Made by a program: the position numbers and the translations under genes. Of a stretch of 64,000 nucleotides of DNA, positions 60,823 to 64,000 are shown piece after piece. Source of the stretch: Enterococcus_D entomosocium (GTDB lineage: Bacteria; Bacillota; Bacilli; Lactobacillales; Enterococcaceae); NCBI RefSeq assembly GCF_030441895.1, contig NZ_JARJAS010000022.1; one strand, given 5' to 3'. Within the stretch, counting starts at the first letter, position 1. The number at the start of each line of letters is the position of its first letter. Below the pieces are notes generated by a model. It made no database searches. It saw nothing but the letters and a program-made list of their open reading frames with translations, and had not been told where the DNA came from.

Positions 60823-62091
60823 ATGATGCAGGCGTTATTTCATCAATTGGTCTTAACGGCCAAAACCAAGCGCTGGTTGACCTTGTTGGAAGTATTGGAA
60901 GAAGAAGAACACGTTATAGCTCAGACTCTGATCGATCAAACTGGCTTCGGGCGGCGAACGATCATGGAAGACATGCGCGCAGTCAAAGTCTATTTTGGCA
61001 AAACGATCCAATTGGTAGGCAATGAAAAAGGCTATCACTTCGCTTTTTTTGACCCGAAAGGGTATTATGAAAAGAAACAAGCGCTGTTGGAGGAAGAGAA
61101 GCTGTTTTTGTTTGTCGATCAGTTGGCTGCAGGGAAACGTTTGGACAACCAACAATGGACAGCGTTTCTCGGGGTTTCGAGTTCGGGCTTTCAACGGATG
61201 AAACGACAACTCCAAACTCTTTTAAAGCAACAGTATGGACTACAGCTCGTCGCTAAAACCAATCTGCTTCGTGGCCAAGAAGCCAGTATTCGGCAGTTTC
61301 TTTATGATTTTTATTTCACGCTGCCTTTGTATCCAACTGTGCTTCAAGAAAACATCCGACACCTTTGTCAGGAAAAAACGTTGGTTCAAGAAGGCCCGTG
61401 GCAGCTGGATCCAACAATCGTCAATCAATGGCTAAAACTAATCAACGTACGTGTCGAGCAGGGCTATTGCTTGCCGGATCATGGCACACACAAGGACATA
61501 CAAGCGACCCTCGTTCAGGCACTGGACCAACAAGTGAACGTGGCACTGCCGGCACCAGAAAAAGCAGCGTTGTTTTTGCTTGCTTTAGACGAACGTCAGT
61601 TTTTGAACCCGTTGACTCAAAAAGCATTTATTCAAGCCTTCTCACCGACAAAGGAACCGTACCTTCTCGTGCGTGAGACCGAAGGTCTGACCTATCGGCT
61701 GTTTGAAACACTGCTTTTTTTGATGGAGACGTTTCTCCAATTGCCGCGGCTTGAAGAAGAAGTGCCAGAAAGCCGCAAGAAGGACGTCCTGCTAGCGGTG
61801 CTCATGACCCAGTTTTCGGCGCAGAAAAAGCGATACAGTGAGACCATCGTCCTTTCTTATGATTTGGTTGGTCCTTCCGCCTTGAAGCGTTGGATCAAAA
61901 CAGAGGTGGAAGCTGCGGGGAAAGAAAGAGGCTTTCACTTCGTCGATGCTTCTTTGGTGAATCGACCAGGCGTTCTTCGTCATATCAAGGTAACGAATCA
62001 AAACCAACAAATGAGAGCGACTGGGGACATTGAATTGCCACAATTTCCTACAAAAGAAGCGATTCAGTGTATTCTATCCGAGTACTTTTAA
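60823..62091 (+). CDS. Mga-like transcription regulator 1
   Basis: A 422-residue protein. Near the N-terminus it has Mga-type helix-turn-helix segments (TLIDQTGFGRRTIMEDMRAVKVYFG), followed by helical PRD-like regions. Mga-like regulators control surface proteins in streptococci and enterococci. It follows the WxL operon and probably regulates it. AAAGGAAAG precedes the two ATG codons. Confidence 0.8.
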   Translation: MMQALFHQLVLTAKTKRWLTLLEVLEEEEHVIAQTLIDQTGFGRRTIMEDMRAVKVYFGKTIQLVGNEKGYHFAFFDPKGYYEKKQALLEEEKLFLFVDQLAAGKRLDNQQWTAFLGVSSSGFQRMKRQLQTLLKQQYGLQLVAKTNLLRGQEASIRQFLYDFYFTLPLYPTVLQENIRHLCQEKTLVQEGPWQLDPTIVNQWLKLINVRVEQGYCLPDHGTHKDIQATLVQALDQQVNVALPAPEKAALFLLALDERQFLNPLTQKAFIQAFSPTKEPYLLVRETEGLTYRLFETLLFLMETFLQLPRLEEEVPESRKKDVLLAVLMTQFSAQKKRYSETIVLSYDLVGPSALKRWIKTEVEAAGKERGFHFVDASLVNRPGVLRHIKVTNQNQQMRATGDIELPQFPTKEAIQCILSEYF

Positions 62092-62135
62092 CGAGTAGAA
62101 GAACAGGAACCAAATGGAAAAAGTGAGGGATAGGG

Positions 62136-63614
62136 ATGCGCGAATTGCAAATTTCTTTTATTACGAATGCCGAGATCCGACGCTGGATGCGGATCTTGAC
62201 CATTATTGAACGAGAACGCGACTTTACGATCGTTGCGTTGAGTGAACGATTGACGATCTCCCAGCGAACGATGGTCAAAGATATCCAAGCGATCAAAAGC
62301 CATTTTGGTGAGACCATCGAATTGCGTTCACTTCATAGCGGTTTTCATTTTGATGAACGTGATCGAGTGAGGTACCAAGAAAAAAAAGAAGAGCTATTAG
62401 AAAACGAAGTTCTGTTTGAGATCATTGGTACAATTTTTTACGGAGAACCCGTGGCACTGGCCGAGTTAGCCCACCAATACAGCTATGCCGAAAGTACCCT
62501 GCGGCGGTTTTTAGTAAGAGTCGAGCCGATCGTAGCCGAGTATGGTTTGACATTGACTTTAAACCCCGTCAATTTGGTAGGAGATGAAGCCAACATCCGA
62601 AAATTCTTTTTTGACTTTTACTATAGCAGTGAACAGACCCCCTTTACGATTCGTCCGCCCGAAGGGCTGCATGCATTGATTCTAAACGAATTGTCTGGTA
62701 AGTTAGGAACCTATGACTTGGGGACAGGGACGACCGTGTCTGCTTTTTATTACCATCTGTATATCACGATGGTTCGCGTCAATCAAAACCAGTTCGTTTC
62801 CTTACCGGACTGGTTGAAGACCATCGATTATCAAGAAAAGGATTTTCAGCTGCTTTATTCTCTCCAAGCAAGGATCCATCATGAATACGAGATCTATTTA
62901 CCCAAAGAAGAGTTTTCCTGGGTCCATCTATCGGTCATTGCCAAGCGGACGATCCATCGGATAGATCAAGAACGTGTATTCAGCCAGCACTTCAACTGTT
63001 GGGAAGGGCTTGAGCAAGTCACGTCAGATTATTTAGCCGATCCGTTTTTTGCACAATGGGATACAGACACCTTAACCCAATTTATGATGTCATTTTTTGT
63101 CTCACGTCTGATCAATGAAGCGTTGAGTCCGGTATTGAATAAAGAGTTAGAAGAAGTCCGTGCCATGGTCAAGCAAACCTATGGACAGATCCATGAGATC
63201 CATTCCTGCTTCTTACAAAAGCATGCCCAGACCCTGCGCTTTTCAGCAGTGACCTTTGAAGATGTGGCCGTTAGTTTCACGCTCTACATGGATATGTTGT
63301 TTCATTATTATCAGCCAGTCAAACAGGTTTTATTTTTATTGGAAGGGGATTATTTGGTGGTGCAATCGATTTGCCTGCAGGCCCAGGAGCTCTTAGGGAA
63401 GCATTACAATTTACTCTTTCTTCCACTGCAGGAATTGACGCAAGAACGCTTGAATGATGCGCAGATTGATCTGATCGTCACCAACTACCGGCCGTACCTT
63501 TTGGATTACGCACTGGAAACCGAGTATATTTTGATGAATAGTCTTCCGACGGCACAAGACTGGACACGAGTCAAGCACCAGTTGAATCCATTGATCGACC
63601 GGATCGTTTTTTAA
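62136..63614 (+). CDS. Mga-like transcription regulator 2
   Basis: A 492-residue protein resembling the previous one (LSERLTISQRTMVKDIQAIKSHFGETIEL; SYAESTLRRFLVRVEPIVAEYGLTLTL). The two probably arose by duplication and may form a hetero-pair or act on different promoters. AGTGAGGGATAGGG precedes the ATG. Confidence 0.8.
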   Translation: MRELQISFITNAEIRRWMRILTIIERERDFTIVALSERLTISQRTMVKDIQAIKSHFGETIELRSLHSGFHFDERDRVRYQEKKEELLENEVLFEIIGTIFYGEPVALAELAHQYSYAESTLRRFLVRVEPIVAEYGLTLTLNPVNLVGDEANIRKFFFDFYYSSEQTPFTIRPPEGLHALILNELSGKLGTYDLGTGTTVSAFYYHLYITMVRVNQNQFVSLPDWLKTIDYQEKDFQLLYSLQARIHHEYEIYLPKEEFSWVHLSVIAKRTIHRIDQERVFSQHFNCWEGLEQVTSDYLADPFFAQWDTDTLTQFMMSFFVSRLINEALSPVLNKELEEVRAMVKQTYGQIHEIHSCFLQKHAQTLRFSAVTFEDVAVSFTLYMDMLFHYYQPVKQVLFLLEGDYLVVQSICLQAQELLGKHYNLLFLPLQELTQERLNDAQIDLIVTNYRPYLLDYALETEYILMNSLPTAQDWTRVKHQLNPLIDRIVF

Positions 63615-63635
63615 GAGAAAGAAGGAAAAAGAACT

Positions 63636-63986
63636 ATGGCGGTATTTACTACCCAAGAAGCCTATCTTCAAGGGTTTCAAATGACCTTGGAAGAAGCAAA
63701 GAAACAAGAAAGCCCAGTCCTGAAGGACTATATCCAGTGTCAAATCAACCGATTAGAGTCGTTAGTCGCACAAATCTCCCAAGAAAATTTTTGGCAAGTC
63801 TTACCTGAAATCCTAGGGATCGATGCAAAGCTGGGGATTGTCTCAGAATTGATTGCTTTTGATGACTTTTCAAATGAGGATATTGTTCGAATGGTAGAAA
63901 CAGATTATCGTACCTATTTCAAAGAGTTGTGTGGGTATGACCTCAGCACAGAGCCGAAACATTCCATGATCTTCAATGTTTTATGA
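63636..63986 (+). CDS. Small soluble helical protein of unknown function
   Basis: A 116-residue acidic protein. It has GAAAGAAGGAAAAAG before the ATG, and it begins 21 bases after the second Mga-like gene, so it is likely in the same operon. No motif recognised. It is complete; the window ends 14 bases later. Confidence 0.6.
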   Translation: MAVFTTQEAYLQGFQMTLEEAKKQESPVLKDYIQCQINRLESLVAQISQENFWQVLPEILGIDAKLGIVSELIAFDDFSNEDIVRMVETDYRTYFKELCGYDLSTEPKHSMIFNVL

Positions 63987-64000
63987 TTTATCCGCTCACG

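Overview
The window reads as most of a large conjugative plasmid from a low-GC Gram-positive host, most likely Enterococcus. The replication protein is very close to the Inc18/pAMbeta1 RepE-RepR-RepS family. The transfer genes, the MobL-type relaxase and the hairpin-rich oriT recall the pheromone-independent pMG1/pHT-type plasmids of Enterococcus faecium. That comparison is from memory, not from a search. WxL-domain proteins, Mga-type regulators and gram-positive ribosome binding sites fit the same host. I see no antibiotic resistance gene, complete insertion sequence, rRNA, tRNA or CRISPR array.

Layout. 1-2430: replication, with sense promoter, antisense RNA III, leader attenuator, rep, probable origin and a small autoregulated HTH gene. 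2430-6450: a secreted DUF6973-like protein, an Rgg/PrgX-like regulator facing an unlisted 26-codon hydrophobic peptide gene, an XRE regulator, structured RNA candidates and a strong terminator. 6450-9060: small membrane and cytosolic genes and an orphan cytosine methyltransferase. 9190-33570: a long plus-strand transfer operon with a thioester-domain adhesin, a Flp-like micro-pilin, a CpaF/TadA-type ATPase with TadB/TadC-like partners, VirB2-, VirD4-, VirB6-, split VirB4- and VirB8-like proteins and a lysozyme-CHAP cell-wall hydrolase. 33600-43620: relaxosome genes, oriT, relaxase, LtrC/ArdC-like protein, a broken CPBP protease, topoisomerase III, SSB and an ArpU-like regulator. 43617-47460: a SIR2-STAND (Avs5-like) candidate defence gene on the minus strand, bracketed by two diverged copies of a holin-like type I toxin-antitoxin module. 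47588-52960: two more orphan methyltransferases, a repressor-type promoter with an antisense RNA, and small accessory genes. 53000-54860: a pair of related secreted proteins and two lipoproteins. 55486-63986: a cell-surface operon of LPxTG-like protein, WxL protein, DUF916 protein and large WxL protein, followed by two Mga-like regulators.

How it works together. Replication is probably set by antisense-controlled attenuation. Transfer would start at oriT with the relaxase and two small accessory proteins, pass through the VirD4-like coupling protein into a VirB4/VirB6/VirB8-type channel, with a Tad-like pilus ATPase module built into the same operon. Three orphan methyltransferases and the ArdC-like protein would help the plasmid survive host restriction. 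The SIR2-STAND gene would defend the host against phage, and the toxin modules would stabilise inheritance. Several intrinsic terminators lie between or inside transfer genes, which suggests attenuation or processive antitermination.

Limits. Homology calls rest on motif recognition. Promoters and RNA structures were found by eye. Genes shorter than about 60 codons were added only where a ribosome binding site and context support them.
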